From assembly GCA_040387475.1 (NCBI GenBank), contig JAZKDT010000001.1, positions 502,382-566,381 of the forward strand: a stretch of 64,000 bases of DNA. The letters are read 5' to 3'. Positions 1 through 9,068 of the stretch are shown here, piece by piece (the stretch's first letter is position 1; each line of letters opens with the position of its first letter). The position numbers and the translations under genes are program-made. The notes below the pieces were generated by a model that worked only from the letters and a program-made list of their open reading frames with translations, did not search any database and had not been told where the DNA came from. Origin of the DNA: UBA4416 sp040387475. GTDB taxonomy: Bacteria; Bacteroidota; Bacteroidia; B-17B0; Aurantibacillaceae.

Positions 1-2646
1 GTTGAAACAAGAGTATTAACGGGTAGTTCTATTTCACAAACGATCGAAGCATCTCTAAGAGCAGCTAAAATATTAAAAGCAAAATTCCCTGAAGTAAAAG
101 AAGTGATTGGCAAAGTAGGTTCAGGCGAAATTCCCACAGATCCTATGCCGGTAGAAGCTTGTGATTTAATGATCATTTTAAAAGATAAATCTGAGTGGAC
201 AAGCGCGTCTACCCGTGATGAGTTAGCCGAAAAAATGTCCGAAGCTTTAGAGGATATTCCTGGTGTAACATTCGGTTTTCAACAACCAATCCAAATGCGT
301 TTTAATGAATTAATGACCGGTGCTAAACAGGATGTGGTTATAAAGATCTATGGTGAAAATTTAGACATGCTTACGCAGTATGCAAACAAGATCAGCAAAT
401 TATCTACAAGTGTTGAAGGAGCCCAGGATTTATATGTTGAACAGGTAACAGGGCAACAACAGATCGTTATAAAATTTGACAGGGATAAGATTGCTCAGTT
501 CGGGTTAAACATCGAAGACATCAATCAGGTTATAAAAACAGGTTTCGCAGGAGAAACAGCAGGACAGGTTTACGAAGAAGAAAAACGTTTTGATTTGGTG
601 GTAAGAATGGAAAAAGAGAACAGGCAAACCATTGACGACATTAATAATTTATTTGTTACAGCACCAAATGGCAACAAAGTTCCTGTTTCACAGGTTGCCG
701 ATGTAGAGTTTAAAATAAGCCCTAATCAGATACAGCGTGATGATGCCAAACGAAGAATTACGGTTGGCTTTAATGTTCGTGGGCGTGATGTGGAAAGTGT
801 TGTAAAAGAAATGCAGGCAAAGGTAGATAAGGAAATAAAATTTAGCCCGGGCTACTATCCTACCTATGGCGGAACATTTAAAAATTTAATTGAAGCAAGG
901 GAACGTTTGGCAATTGCAGTGCCGATAGCACTGTTATTAATTTTCATGCTCTTGTATTTTACATTCAAATCATTTAAGCAAAGCTTATTGATTTTTACAG
1001 CTATTCCTTTATCCGCAATCGGTGGTGTATTTGCTTTATGGATCAGGGGAATGCCGTTTAGTATCTCAGCCGGTGTAGGTTTCATTGCCTTGTTTGGTGT
1101 AGCCGTATTAAACGGAATAGTTCTAATTGCAGAGTTCAACAGTTTAAAAAAAGAAGGTATGACAGATTTAAAAGACATTATTTTAAAAGGAACAGGCACC
1201 CGTTTACGTCCTGTAATTATGACAGCCTTAGTAGCATCGCTTGGTTTTTTACCTATGGCACTTTCGCATGGTTCAGGAGCAGAAGTTCAAAAACCATTAG
1301 CAACCGTTGTTATTGGTGGTTTGCTTACAGCAACACTTTTAACCTTATTGGTGTTACCCGTTTTATATTTCTTCTTTGAGCGTATGGGAAAAGGTAAACT
1401 AAAAACCTCGCATGCTTCTGTAATTATTTTACTAATGTTATTACCGGTACTTGGTAAATCTCAAATTATGGGTACAGGCATTACCATACAACAGGCAACC
1501 GATGAAGCGTTAAAAAACAATTCCGGCATTAAAGCTGCAAATTACGAGATTGATTATAATAGGTCCGTAAAACGTTCATCAACTGATTTAGGAAAGACAA
1601 GCCTTTATTTAATGCACGGGCAATACAATTCACTCAATACGGATAATAATATTACAATCAGCCAAAGTATTCCGTTCCCAACGGTATTTTCAAGTCAGGC
1701 TAAATTAGGTACTGCGCAAATAAAAGGTAGTGAGTTAAAATTACAGGTAACTCAAAACGAATTAAAAAACCAGGTTAAAACAGCTTACTATTATTTGCAA
1801 TACTTACAGGCTGAAAGAAAGTTATTGATTAGCCAGGACAGCATTTATAACCTGTTCTTTAAAGCCTCCGCACTTCGGTTAAAAACAGGAGAAAGTAATT
1901 TATTGGAAAAGACAACTGCCGAAACACAATTGATGGAAGTACAGAATTTGTTGGCACAAAACCGGTCAGATATTTTAATATACCAATCGCAATTACAGGC
2001 TTTAATGAACAGTAAAAATGCAGTACAAATAAGCCAGGATAACCTTTCTAAATTAGAGTTGACAGTACCTTCTGATAGTTCTGCGTTTAATCAAAGTCCT
2101 GCATTAGCTTATTTAAAACAACAGGTCGAAATTAGTAACAAACAAAAAAAGGTAGAAGCTGCAAAAGTATTACCTGATTTTACAATTGGTTATTTTAATC
2201 AGTCACTAATTGGTTATCAAAACATAAATGGTTCTGATCAGTATTTTGATGCCTCCAAACGTTTTACAGGCTTTCAGGTTGGTGTTTCTATTCCTTTGTG
2301 GTTTGTTCCGCAAGCTGCAAAAGTAAAAGCGGCTGGCATTAATCAACAGGTTGTTCAAAGTAATTACGATCAGTACCAGGTCAACATGCAGGGACAATAT
2401 AATCAGGCCATACAGGAATATTTAAAAGAAAAAAATACAATTGATTACTATGAAAAAAGCGCTTTGATAAATGCTGATTTAATAATTAAGCAGGCAGATA
2501 AAGGTTTTAAAAGTGGTGAGATCGGTTATGTGGAATATTTACAGGCAGTAAAAAATGCGTTGTCTATTAAGTCAAATTACCTGCAAAGCCTTAACCGTTA
2601 CAATCAAAGTATCATAGCACTTGAATTCCTTATTGGTAAAAAATAA
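1..2646 (+). CDS. CusA/CzcA-type RND efflux pump fused to a TolC-like outer-membrane channel (5'-truncated by window edge)
   Basis: The reading frame is open from base 1, so the N-terminal part of the pump lies outside the window. Up to about base 1390 it is the second half of a heavy-metal RND transporter, with five hydrophobic segments in the family pattern that end at FFFERM. The chain then continues without a stop through a short hydrophobic stretch and, from about 1465, into a TolC/CusC-like domain (long helices, many Gln and Asn, end ALEFLIGKK). Pump plus channel in one polypeptide is a known arrangement in Bacteroidota metal efflux proteins. The function inferred is proton-driven export of divalent or monovalent metal ions across both membranes, with the adaptor encoded 17 bases downstream. 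Confidence 0.9.
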   Translation, partial: VETRVLTGSSISQTIEASLRAAKILKAKFPEVKEVIGKVGSGEIPTDPMPVEACDLMIILKDKSEWTSASTRDELAEKMSEALEDIPGVTFGFQQPIQMRFNELMTGAKQDVVIKIYGENLDMLTQYANKISKLSTSVEGAQDLYVEQVTGQQQIVIKFDRDKIAQFGLNIEDINQVIKTGFAGETAGQVYEEEKRFDLVVRMEKENRQTIDDINNLFVTAPNGNKVPVSQVADVEFKISPNQIQRDDAKRRITVGFNVRGRDVESVVKEMQAKVDKEIKFSPGYYPTYGGTFKNLIEARERLAIAVPIALLLIFMLLYFTFKSFKQSLLIFTAIPLSAIGGVFALWIRGMPFSISAGVGFIALFGVAVLNGIVLIAEFNSLKKEGMTDLKDIILKGTGTRLRPVIMTALVASLGFLPMALSHGSGAEVQKPLATVVIGGLLTATLLTLLVLPVLYFFFERMGKGKLKTSHASVIILLMLLPVLGKSQIMGTGITIQQATDEALKNNSGIKAANYEIDYNRSVKRSSTDLGKTSLYLMHGQYNSLNTDNNITISQSIPFPTVFSSQAKLGTAQIKGSELKLQVTQNELKNQVKTAYYYLQYLQAERKLLISQDSIYNLFFKASALRLKTGESNLLEKTTAETQLMEVQNLLAQNRSDILIYQSQLQALMNSKNAVQISQDNLSKLELTVPSDSSAFNQSPALAYLKQQVEISNKQKKVEAAKVLPDFTIGYFNQSLIGYQNINGSDQYFDASKRFTGFQVGVSIPLWFVPQAAKVKAAGINQQVVQSNYDQYQVNMQGQYNQAIQEYLKEKNTIDYYEKSALINADLIIKQADKGFKSGEIGYVEYLQAVKNALSIKSNYLQSLNRYNQSIIALEFLIGKK

Positions 2647-2663
2647 TATTTAAAAACAGATTT

Positions 2664-3842
2664 ATGAAACAATTAATAATATACAGATCAATAACCGTTT
2701 TAATTATCTCAATGCTGTTTGCCTCATGTGGTAACAAAGCTGAAGAAACCAAAGCAGAAGTACATCACGAAGAAGCTGCCAACACCGTAGAGTTTACAGA
2801 TGAACAATACAGGGTGGCAAATGTTACACTTGGTAATATAGAAATGAAAGCTTTAAGCGGTGCAATAAAAGTAAATGGTATGCTTGATGTACCACCACAA
2901 AATTTGGTAAGTGTATCAGCACCAATGGGTGGCTTTTTAAAAAGTACGGAATTGTTGCAGGGCTTGAAAGTAAAAAAGGGAGAAGTGATAGCTGTGATAC
3001 AAAACGCAGATTATATTCAGATACAACAGGATTATGTAGATAATAAAAGTCAGTTGGAATATTTGGAAGCAGAGTATAAACGTCAGGAAGAACTCGCAAA
3101 GGAAAATGTCAATTCTCAAAAGACATTGTTACAATCAAAAACGCAATACCAAAGCATGATGGCAAAAGTAAGCGGTTTAAGATCAAAGTTGGCGTTATTA
3201 GGCATTAGTACCAATCAGGTAGAAAGCGGCAATTTTCAAAATTCAATAACACTTTACGCTCCTATTAGTGGCTATGTAACACAGGTAAATGTAAATATCG
3301 GCATGTTTGTAAACCCAACCGATGTGATGTTTAAAATTGTTGACACAGAGCACTTACATGCTGAATTAACAGTATTTGAAAAAGACGTTCCAAAATTAAA
3401 AATAGGTCAGAAAGTACGCTTTACATTAGCGAACGAAACAACAGAGCGTATTGCAACCGTGTATTTAATTGGTAGGGAAATAAGAGAAGACCGAACCGTG
3501 CGCATTCATTGCCATTTGGATAAGGAAGATATGGAGTTGTTACCTGGCATGTATTTAAAAGCTTATGTTGAAGCAGGTACGCAAAGTGTAGCGGCCTTAC
3601 CGGATAAAGCAATTGTGAACTTTGAAGGCAACGATTATATTTTTATAAGCGTTACTTCAGATGAAAAAGGTACACATCATTTTAAAATGGTTCAGGTCGT
3701 TAAAGGTGTAAGTGAATTAAGCTATACAGAAGTTCAGTTACCAAAAGATGTGAGTTCCGAAAGTTCTATTGTTATTAATGGTGCTTACGATATTCTATCT
3801 AAAATGAAAAACAGCGAAGAAGACGAAGGGCATTCACATTAA
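2664..3842 (+). CDS. CusB/HlyD-type periplasmic adaptor of RND efflux pump (lipoprotein)
   Basis: This 392-residue protein begins with a lipoprotein signal; the lipobox LFASC places the anchored Cys at residue 22. A barrel-sandwich (biotinyl-lipoyl-like) half follows (SAPMGGFLKSTELLQG), then a long helical hairpin (about 105-170), the second lipoyl half (LYAPISGYVTQVNVNIG) and a beta-barrel region, as in membrane-fusion proteins. It should connect the inner-membrane pump to the channel domain fused to that pump. The C-terminus ends EDEGHSH, a short acidic/His tail that may touch metal. It is co-directional with the pump and the P-type ATPase, with gaps of 17 and 11 bases, so one transcript is likely. 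Confidence 0.92.
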   Translation: MKQLIIYRSITVLIISMLFASCGNKAEETKAEVHHEEAANTVEFTDEQYRVANVTLGNIEMKALSGAIKVNGMLDVPPQNLVSVSAPMGGFLKSTELLQGLKVKKGEVIAVIQNADYIQIQQDYVDNKSQLEYLEAEYKRQEELAKENVNSQKTLLQSKTQYQSMMAKVSGLRSKLALLGISTNQVESGNFQNSITLYAPISGYVTQVNVNIGMFVNPTDVMFKIVDTEHLHAELTVFEKDVPKLKIGQKVRFTLANETTERIATVYLIGREIREDRTVRIHCHLDKEDMELLPGMYLKAYVEAGTQSVAALPDKAIVNFEGNDYIFISVTSDEKGTHHFKMVQVVKGVSELSYTEVQLPKDVSSESSIVINGAYDILSKMKNSEEDEGHSH

Positions 3843-3853
3843 TAAAAAAGACG

Positions 3854-5902
3854 ATGATAAATAAAGACCCAAACCATAAACACACCTACGATGCTCATGG
3901 CAATATGACCTGTTGCTCATTAGAGGAAAAAATTGATAGAAAATCGGGTAAACCGCATATTCATCACGAAGGTGAAAAGCACGACCACGATCATGAGCAC
4001 GAAGAAGGGGACGAGGACGGCCATGATCACGGTTCTGATACAGTAACATGGAAAGCTTACCTTCCTGCGATCATAAGTTTTGTGTTGGTACTTACAGGCA
4101 TCTTATTTGAACACATCATAAAACCCGCATTCTTTAAGGATTACATAAAACTTGTATGGTACATAGTGGCCTACGTTCCTGTGGGTTTACCCGTTATGAA
4201 AGATGCTGTAAAGTCCATTGCAAAAGGCGCTTTCTTTTCAGAATTTTTCTTAATGTCTATTGCTACTATCGGGGCATTTTTTATTGGTGAGTATGCAGAA
4301 GGTGTAACGGTCATGTTGTTCTATGCCATTGGAGAATTATTTCAAACCGCAGCCGTTAACCGTGCAAAACGGAGCATAAAAGCGTTGTTGGATATTCGCC
4401 CAGATACGGTAAATGTAAATCGTAACGGCATAATCCAAACAGTTGCACCTTCCGAAATTCAGATCGGGGATATGATACAGGTAAAGCCGGGTGAAAAGGT
4501 GGCGTTGGATGGAGAATTAATTTCAGAGTCAGCTTCTTTTAATACAGCAGCTTTAACAGGCGAAAGCAAACCCGATACAAAAAGCAAAGGTGAAGTTGTA
4601 TTGGCAGGAATGATAAATTTAAATTCTGTTTCTGATATTAAAGTAACAACCTTGTTCAAAGACAGCAAGCTGTCTAAAATATTACAAATGGTTCAGGATG
4701 CAACCGCACGTAAATCACAAACACAATTATTCATTTCCAAATTTGCTAAGATCTACACACCTATTGTTGTATTCCTGGCAATTGGTATTTGCTTTTTACC
4801 ATACTTCTTTGTTTCAAATTATGTATTTAACGATTGGTTATATAAATCATTGGTGTTCCTTGTTATTTCATGCCCTTGCGCTTTGGTGATCTCAATTCCT
4901 TTGGGATATTTTGGTGGTATTGGTTTGGCATCACGTAACGGTATTTTATTTAAAGGTTCTAATTACCTCGATGTAATGACAAAAATAAATACCGTTGTTA
5001 TGGATAAAACAGGCACCTTAACCAAAGGTGTATTTAAGGTTCAGAAAATTGTTGCGGTAGATATGGACGAAAAAGAATTATTAAAATTAACCGCTGCTAT
5101 CGAAAGTAAATCAACCCACCCAATTGCACAGGCTGTTGTTAACCATGCAGGTAAAGGAATAGACGGTATAAACATTGGGAATGTAGTGGAAATTTCAGGA
5201 CATGGTTTAAAAGGAACGATTGAAGGAAAAGAGATATTAGCAGGAAATTTAAAGCTGCTTAAAAAATTTAATATCGAATACGACAAGACCATTGAAACAA
5301 TTGTAGAAACGATTTTAGTAGTGGCAGTAAACAATAAATACGCAGGTTATATAACAATTGCCGATGAAATAAAAGAAGATGCAGAACAGGCCATTAAGGA
5401 AATGCACAGCCTTAATATTAAAACAGTCATGTTGTCCGGCGATAAAAAAAGTGTAGTAGATAAAGTAGCACAGGCTTTAAAAATAGATAATGCCTTTGGC
5501 GATTTATTACCCGAAAATAAAGTAGAAAAAGTACAGACATTAAAAAATGAAGGTCGTGTAATTGCATTTGTGGGCGATGGTGTAAACGATGCCCCAGTAG
5601 TGGCTTTGGCAGATGCAGGTATTGCAATGGGCGGTTTGGGTAGCGATGCTACCATTGAAATCGCCGATATTGTTATTCAGAATGATCAGCCCTCTAAAAT
5701 CGTAACAGCCATTAAAATAGGCAGGATCACCAAACGCATTGTTTGGCAAAACATTTCCTTGGCTATGGGTGTTAAAGTTATTGTATTAATAATGGGAGCC
5801 GGTGGCGTTGCCACCTTATGGGAAGCTGTATTTGCAGATGTAGGCGTAGCTTTGTTGGCAATACTAAACGCTGTGAGAATTCAAAAAATAAAACTAAATT
5901 AA
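3854..5902 (+). CDS. P1B-type heavy-metal ATPase (Zn/Cd/Pb class, CPC motif)
   Basis: This 682-residue P-type ATPase should export divalent soft metals from the cytoplasm. Visible hallmarks are TGES at about 235-238, the membrane metal site CPC at 340-342 followed by ALVISIPLGYFGG, the phosphorylated Asp384 in DKTGT, an HP dipeptide in STHPIAQAV and the hinge GDGVNDAP. There is no N-terminal HMA fold. Instead the first 62 residues have a Cys-Cys pair (residues 20-21) and a run rich in His, Asp and Glu, which probably binds Zn or Cd. The CPC context with PLGYFGG is that of ZntA/CadA rather than CopA. It is third in the metal operon. The substrate is inferred from motifs, not proven. Confidence 0.93.
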   Translation: MINKDPNHKHTYDAHGNMTCCSLEEKIDRKSGKPHIHHEGEKHDHDHEHEEGDEDGHDHGSDTVTWKAYLPAIISFVLVLTGILFEHIIKPAFFKDYIKLVWYIVAYVPVGLPVMKDAVKSIAKGAFFSEFFLMSIATIGAFFIGEYAEGVTVMLFYAIGELFQTAAVNRAKRSIKALLDIRPDTVNVNRNGIIQTVAPSEIQIGDMIQVKPGEKVALDGELISESASFNTAALTGESKPDTKSKGEVVLAGMINLNSVSDIKVTTLFKDSKLSKILQMVQDATARKSQTQLFISKFAKIYTPIVVFLAIGICFLPYFFVSNYVFNDWLYKSLVFLVISCPCALVISIPLGYFGGIGLASRNGILFKGSNYLDVMTKINTVVMDKTGTLTKGVFKVQKIVAVDMDEKELLKLTAAIESKSTHPIAQAVVNHAGKGIDGINIGNVVEISGHGLKGTIEGKEILAGNLKLLKKFNIEYDKTIETIVETILVVAVNNKYAGYITIADEIKEDAEQAIKEMHSLNIKTVMLSGDKKSVVDKVAQALKIDNAFGDLLPENKVEKVQTLKNEGRVIAFVGDGVNDAPVVALADAGIAMGGLGSDATIEIADIVIQNDQPSKIVTAIKIGRITKRIVWQNISLAMGVKVIVLIMGAGGVATLWEAVFADVGVALLAILNAVRIQKIKLN

Positions 5903-5920
5903 TACTTCAAAATAAAAACT

Positions 5921-6286
5921 ATGAAAACTAAAAGCTTCAACATCACAAAAATCGCATTAGTATTTTTAATGCTTATTTCAGTATCTGCATTCGCGCAAAA
6001 GAATAAAAACATTCAAACCGCAGTTATCAAAACAAAAATTTACTGCGACCATTGCAAGCAATGCGAAACCTGTGGGGATAAATTCAATAAAGATCTATAC
6101 AACGAAGATGGTATTAAAAGAGTGGATATCGATCCCAAAGCAAATACAATAACGGTTATCTACGACACTCGTAAAACCGACATTGATAAGATCAGGTTAT
6201 TTATTTCAAAATTAGGTTACGATGCTGATGAAGTAAAAGCAGACCCCGCAGGAATTGCAAAACTCGATGGGTGTTGTAAAAAATAA
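5921..6286 (+). CDS. Secreted heavy-metal-associated (HMA) domain protein, Cys-rich
   Basis: This 121-residue protein has an N-terminal signal peptide (hydrophobic core about 11-23, ending SAFAQ). An HMA/ferredoxin-like fold follows, in which the usual CxxC is expanded to four cysteines, CDHCKQCETC, with two more at the C-terminus (GCCKK). The strand pattern VDIDPKANTITVIYD is typical of the fold. It is likely a periplasmic metal carrier or buffer that hands ions to the RND pump. It sits 18 bases after the P-type ATPase in the same operon. The expanded Cys cluster suggests a site different from a simple Cu(I) chaperone. Confidence 0.8.
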   Translation: MKTKSFNITKIALVFLMLISVSAFAQKNKNIQTAVIKTKIYCDHCKQCETCGDKFNKDLYNEDGIKRVDIDPKANTITVIYDTRKTDIDKIRLFISKLGYDADEVKADPAGIAKLDGCCKK

Positions 6287-6306
6287 TTTTAATAAAACGC
6301 AATATC

Positions 6307-6609
6307 ATGGGAATAGAAATCGAATTGGCAGAATTATTAGTAATTCAATTATTGGCAAGCAATTTCTTCGCACGGTTTGAAGTAGAAACACCGGCTTTGA
6401 AAAAAATTGTAAAATGGTTATTCATTGCCGGCATTACTGTCGGCTTGTATTATTGGTTAGGTCATTGGGCGGCTATCTTTCCGGTTGTTGCTTTAATTCC
6501 TGGCACTGTTTATCATTTTAATTGGTGTAAAAAAAATGGGATAGATCCTTTAAAAGCAACGCCAAAGAAAAAATACTATCAATTAAGAGGCTGGAAATGG
6601 GAAGAGTAA
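6307..6609 (+). CDS. Small two-helix membrane protein of the metal operon, function unknown
   Basis: This 100-residue protein has an N-terminal amphipathic or hydrophobic stretch and one or two membrane segments (about 37-75, rich in Leu, Ile, Trp and Gly). It then has a short basic cytoplasmic-type tail (KATPKKKYYQLRGWKWEE). I do not recognise the family. It follows the HMA protein by 20 bases and is the last rightward gene of the cluster, so it may be an accessory of metal efflux. The position is its only functional evidence. Confidence 0.6.
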   Translation: MGIEIELAELLVIQLLASNFFARFEVETPALKKIVKWLFIAGITVGLYYWLGHWAAIFPVVALIPGTVYHFNWCKKNGIDPLKATPKKKYYQLRGWKWEE

Positions 6610-6658
6610 ATTAACGCTCAATAGTTCCTTTACTGTAAACCATTTCCTCGCCATCATT

Positions 6659-7021
6659 TCAGGCTTTACGCATCAGCATTTGTAAACCTTCAGGTATGAT
6701 TTTAATTTCTTTATCGGTAAGTGCATGATAAAAATATTGCATCTCTCCTTCATCATCTTCTAAAGCCAGGTACATTTCAAAAGATGTGTCCTGATTGTAT
6801 CTTACTTCAAGTACCTTATCCATATTGTAAATATCGTAGGCTATACATGAACCGGCATCTTTGCCTTTATGAAATAAGCCTACTTCAATATCTCCCTGTT
6901 CAAGTAGAGACACAATTAAAAATTCGATCAAAGCGGGCGCAATATCCCTTATTGTTTTTTTCAGTTCATCAGTATAATATACTGTTTCCCAAACTTCGTC
7001 AAGTTGTTCTCTTTCTGTCAT
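6659..7021 (-). CDS. Hypothetical acidic cytoplasmic protein
   Basis: This 120-residue, mostly acidic soluble protein has no signal or membrane segment. The middle looks like an alpha/beta fold (DIEVGLFHKGKDAGSCIAYD, then VLEVRYNQDTSFEMYLAL). I do not recognise a family. It converges with the metal operon and diverges from the gene at 7216. A 10-bp inverted repeat lies just upstream of its start and could control it. It marks the left end of the accessory island as I draw it, but it could equally belong to the metal locus. Confidence 0.55.
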   Translation of the reverse strand: MTEREQLDEVWETVYYTDELKKTIRDIAPALIEFLIVSLLEQGDIEVGLFHKGKDAGSCIAYDIYNMDKVLEVRYNQDTSFEMYLALEDDEGEMQYFYHALTDKEIKIIPEGLQMLMRKA

Positions 7022-7066
7022 GCTTTCTTTTTTTATTACAATAAAATTAATAATCTGAACGTAAAT

Positions 7067-7091
7067 AATTTGCTACAAAACGTAGCAAATT
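7067..7091. repeat. 10-bp perfect inverted repeat in divergent promoter region
   Basis: AATTTGCTAC and GTAGCAAATT are exact reverse complements separated by five bases (AAAAC). They lie between the divergent starts at 7021 (minus) and 7216 (plus). There is no T-run on either side, so an operator for a dimeric repressor is more likely than a terminator. The cognate regulator is not identified. Confidence 0.5.
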
Positions 7092-7215
7092 GATGCTATA
7101 TTTATCAACATTGGTTTTTTTAATGGTGCAAATTTGATAATTTTAGTAAACGTAATATTGATCGATAATTGATCACGATTTAACGAAAGGATAACAACAA
7201 ATTGATTTATTTAAA

Positions 7216-8124
7216 ATGCTTAAGAGCCATGTTCAGGTTGCTCCCTTCAAGGAGCATCCAATTACCGACCATTCTATTACCGAACCAAACGGGTTCGATG
7301 TGATCGCTTTTACCCAGGCGCAGGCTTCCGATTTTATAGTATCAGATAAATTTTCTTTAGAGCAATATTGTACTTGCTTATTACACCGCTTATTCCTGCT
7401 TGATAAATCCGATATCAAGCCATTTATCCAATATCAATGCGAACTGCTCGCAGAACCCTTTATTTGGCTTAATAAGTTTGAAAAGCTGATAGATATTAAC
7501 CGCGATATATTTACTACTAAAGAACAGAACATTAAAATTGAAAAGGCTTTAGTAATTATAGAATTGATCAGGCAGGAAATTCAAAGCAATAAATTCAATC
7601 CATCTGCACAATATAGCTTTGATAAGGTGCAGAAGAAAATAAAGGAATATCCAAGCACCGAGGAAAAGCTTTCATATCTGATGGAAGCAAAAACAAAGTA
7701 TCTGCAAAATAAACCACAGCTCATAAATCCAAACGAGGTCCCCTTTAACGAAAAAATTGATTTGGAAATTGTTTTATTAAAAGACCAGGATAAATTAAGT
7801 AAGAAAAGATTGAAAACCTTTACTGCCACTGAAAATAAAAGTCCCCTCGGTCCCCTCAAAAAGTCCCCTCAGTCCCCTGATAAATTTAAGATCAATACTA
7901 ACTTAAATCAATTCGTGGATATTTTCTTTCAGCTCATACACGAAAAGAAAGTAGACGGTAAACCATATTTAGAAGCTTCACCAAATGAATTGGCAGAAAT
8001 GATCGCAACATGGTTTAAGGATAAAGAAGGAAAAGAGATTTCAATAGACACTATTAAAACAATATTGAAACCATCAAGATACGAAAAGCGACCTAAGGGA
8101 AATGCGCGTTTTAACCTTCCGTAG
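7216..8124 (+). CDS. Hypothetical island protein with RteC-like C-terminal region
   Basis: This 302-residue soluble protein has an all-helical first two thirds. A low-complexity linker (SPLGPLKKSPQSP) is encoded by four copies of GTCCCCT(C/G). The C-terminal region (about 220-295) runs VDIFFQLIHEKK...ELAEMIATWFKDKEGKEISIDTIKTILKPSR and reminds me of the C-terminal domain of RteC-type proteins, which control excision of Bacteroides conjugative transposons. That link is only by eye and weak. The nucleotide motif in its linker recurs in front of the HTH gene at 8779, which suggests a regulatory or replication-linked role. Confidence 0.55.
   Translation: MLKSHVQVAPFKEHPITDHSITEPNGFDVIAFTQAQASDFIVSDKFSLEQYCTCLLHRLFLLDKSDIKPFIQYQCELLAEPFIWLNKFEKLIDINRDIFTTKEQNIKIEKALVIIELIRQEIQSNKFNPSAQYSFDKVQKKIKEYPSTEEKLSYLMEAKTKYLQNKPQLINPNEVPFNEKIDLEIVLLKDQDKLSKKRLKTFTATENKSPLGPLKKSPQSPDKFKINTNLNQFVDIFFQLIHEKKVDGKPYLEASPNELAEMIATWFKDKEGKEISIDTIKTILKPSRYEKRPKGNARFNLP
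7841..7879 (+). repeat. Four copies of GTCCCCTC/G inside the gene at 7216
   Basis: Copies start at 7841, 7850, 7863 and 7872, giving steps of 9, 13 and 9 bases; the last copy ends in G instead of C. They encode the Pro/Ser linker. Two more copies lie at 8697 and 8708, outside any gene, so the motif is probably selected as DNA, for example as a protein-binding iteron. Confidence 0.6.
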
Positions 8125-8130
8125 ATTTGA

Positions 8131-8577
8131 TTATTTTGTCCAGGTCGCCGCAAGCTGTTGCAATATCCCTGCTTTCTTTGCTATTCCAATTGTGTTTGGG
8201 AAATCTTTATAATGAACAATATGAGAATCCTTAAATTGAACTAAAGCGATCGAAGATTGTATTTCAAAATTCTCTCCTGTACTTTGTGCTTTACCTTTAG
8301 TAAAATATTCAATTGTTACCATGTCGGAAGTCGAACTAAAATAACTTTTAGCGTTCACATTGTCAATTTGAATAAGCTTTCCTAATGGGCTTTTACTTAC
8401 ATTTTCAAAATGTTCCTTAATTTTTGGAAGCCCTTTCAGTACCGTTCCTCCTTCAACTGTAAATGGGATTTCAAAAATTGCATCTTGATCAAAAAAACTC
8501 ACGAATTTTCCATAATCACGCATTTCTAATGCTTTTGATAGTTCCGTTACAATTTTATTAATGTCGTTTTCTGTCAT
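8131..8577 (-). CDS. SnoaL/NTF2-like fold protein
   Basis: This 148-residue protein resembles the SnoaL-like or nuclear transport factor 2 family. It has N-terminal helices (ELSKALEMRDYGKFVSFFDQDAIFEIP), the loop with a G-LKG turn, then curved strands (MVTIEYFTKGKA, SSIALVQFKDSHIVHYKDF). Members are small cone-shaped proteins that act as isomerases, hydrolases or ligand binders, and sequence alone does not say which. It is convergent with the gene at 7216 (six bases between the stops) and looks like a cargo gene rather than part of the replication module. Confidence 0.7.
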   Translation of the reverse strand: MTENDINKIVTELSKALEMRDYGKFVSFFDQDAIFEIPFTVEGGTVLKGLPKIKEHFENVSKSPLGKLIQIDNVNAKSYFSSTSDMVTIEYFTKGKAQSTGENFEIQSSIALVQFKDSHIVHYKDFPNTIGIAKKAGILQQLAATWTK

Positions 8578-8696
8578 GTTATTGGATGTTTTATTTATTT
8601 ATCATTTTTAAAATTAGATGATTTTGTACCCTAAATTTAATCAAGATAAATAGTAATTCAAAGCTCCCCGATTAACGCCGCTTTGCAATAAAAATA

Positions 8697-8721
8697 GTCC
8701 CCTCATGGTCCCCTCGGGACC
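8697..8721 (+). repeat. GTCCCCTC repeats and GGTCCC/GGGACC palindrome upstream of the HTH gene
   Basis: GTCCCCTC occurs at 8697-8704 and 8708-8715, 11 bases apart. The second copy is half of a palindrome, GGTCCC-CTC-GGGACC, at 8707-8721. The site ends 57 bases before the start of the HTH protein at 8779, where an operator or iteron would be expected. The rest of the 202-base gap holds an imperfect -7 box (CATTTTTG at 8743-8750). Confidence 0.55.
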
Positions 8722-8778
8722 AAAGGACTTTTCACTCTCCCGCATTTTTGCACCATAAACAATTAAAAAACGTTATTT

Positions 8779-9057
8779 ATGGAAGCAGTAATCTTATCCA
8801 AAGACCAATTCAATTCATTGGCAGCCTCAATCGAGGAAATCAAATCAAAGTTAACAGCAGAGAACAAAAAACCATCCGAGCAGTATCTCGATAATCAGGA
8901 ATTCTTATTACTGATGAAAATTTCAAAACGTACCGCGCAAACATGGCGCGATGAAGGAAAGATTTCTTTCTCTCAGGTTGGTAACAAGATCTATTATCGT
9001 TTATCCGATGTAGAAGCTTTGTTGGAAAAACACTATGTAAAATCTTTTAAAAAGTAA
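8779..9057 (+). CDS. Excisionase/MerR-type helix-turn-helix protein
   Basis: This 92-residue protein has an N-terminal coiled coil (about 5-30), then a winged HTH of the HTH_17/excisionase class: YLDNQEFLLLMKISKRTAQTWRD, then the wing EGKISFSQVGNKIYYRLSDVEALL. In Bacteroidota mobile elements such proteins usually precede the replication or mobilisation ATPase genes, as here (9069 and 9468 follow closely). The role inferred is DNA binding at the adjacent repeats, as an excision factor or copy-control regulator. Confidence 0.85.
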   Translation: MEAVILSKDQFNSLAASIEEIKSKLTAENKKPSEQYLDNQEFLLLMKISKRTAQTWRDEGKISFSQVGNKIYYRLSDVEALLEKHYVKSFKK

Positions 9058-9068
9058 GGAGGTAGAAA

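Noticed and set aside
8131..8577. Toxin immunity role for the SnoaL-like gene
   Set aside because: Only position suggests it; the fold is too general and no toxin is adjacent.
7841..8721. A CRISPR array from the GTCCCCT repeats
   Set aside because: Repeats are only eight bases, spacing is 9 to 13 bases within the gene, and no cas gene is present.
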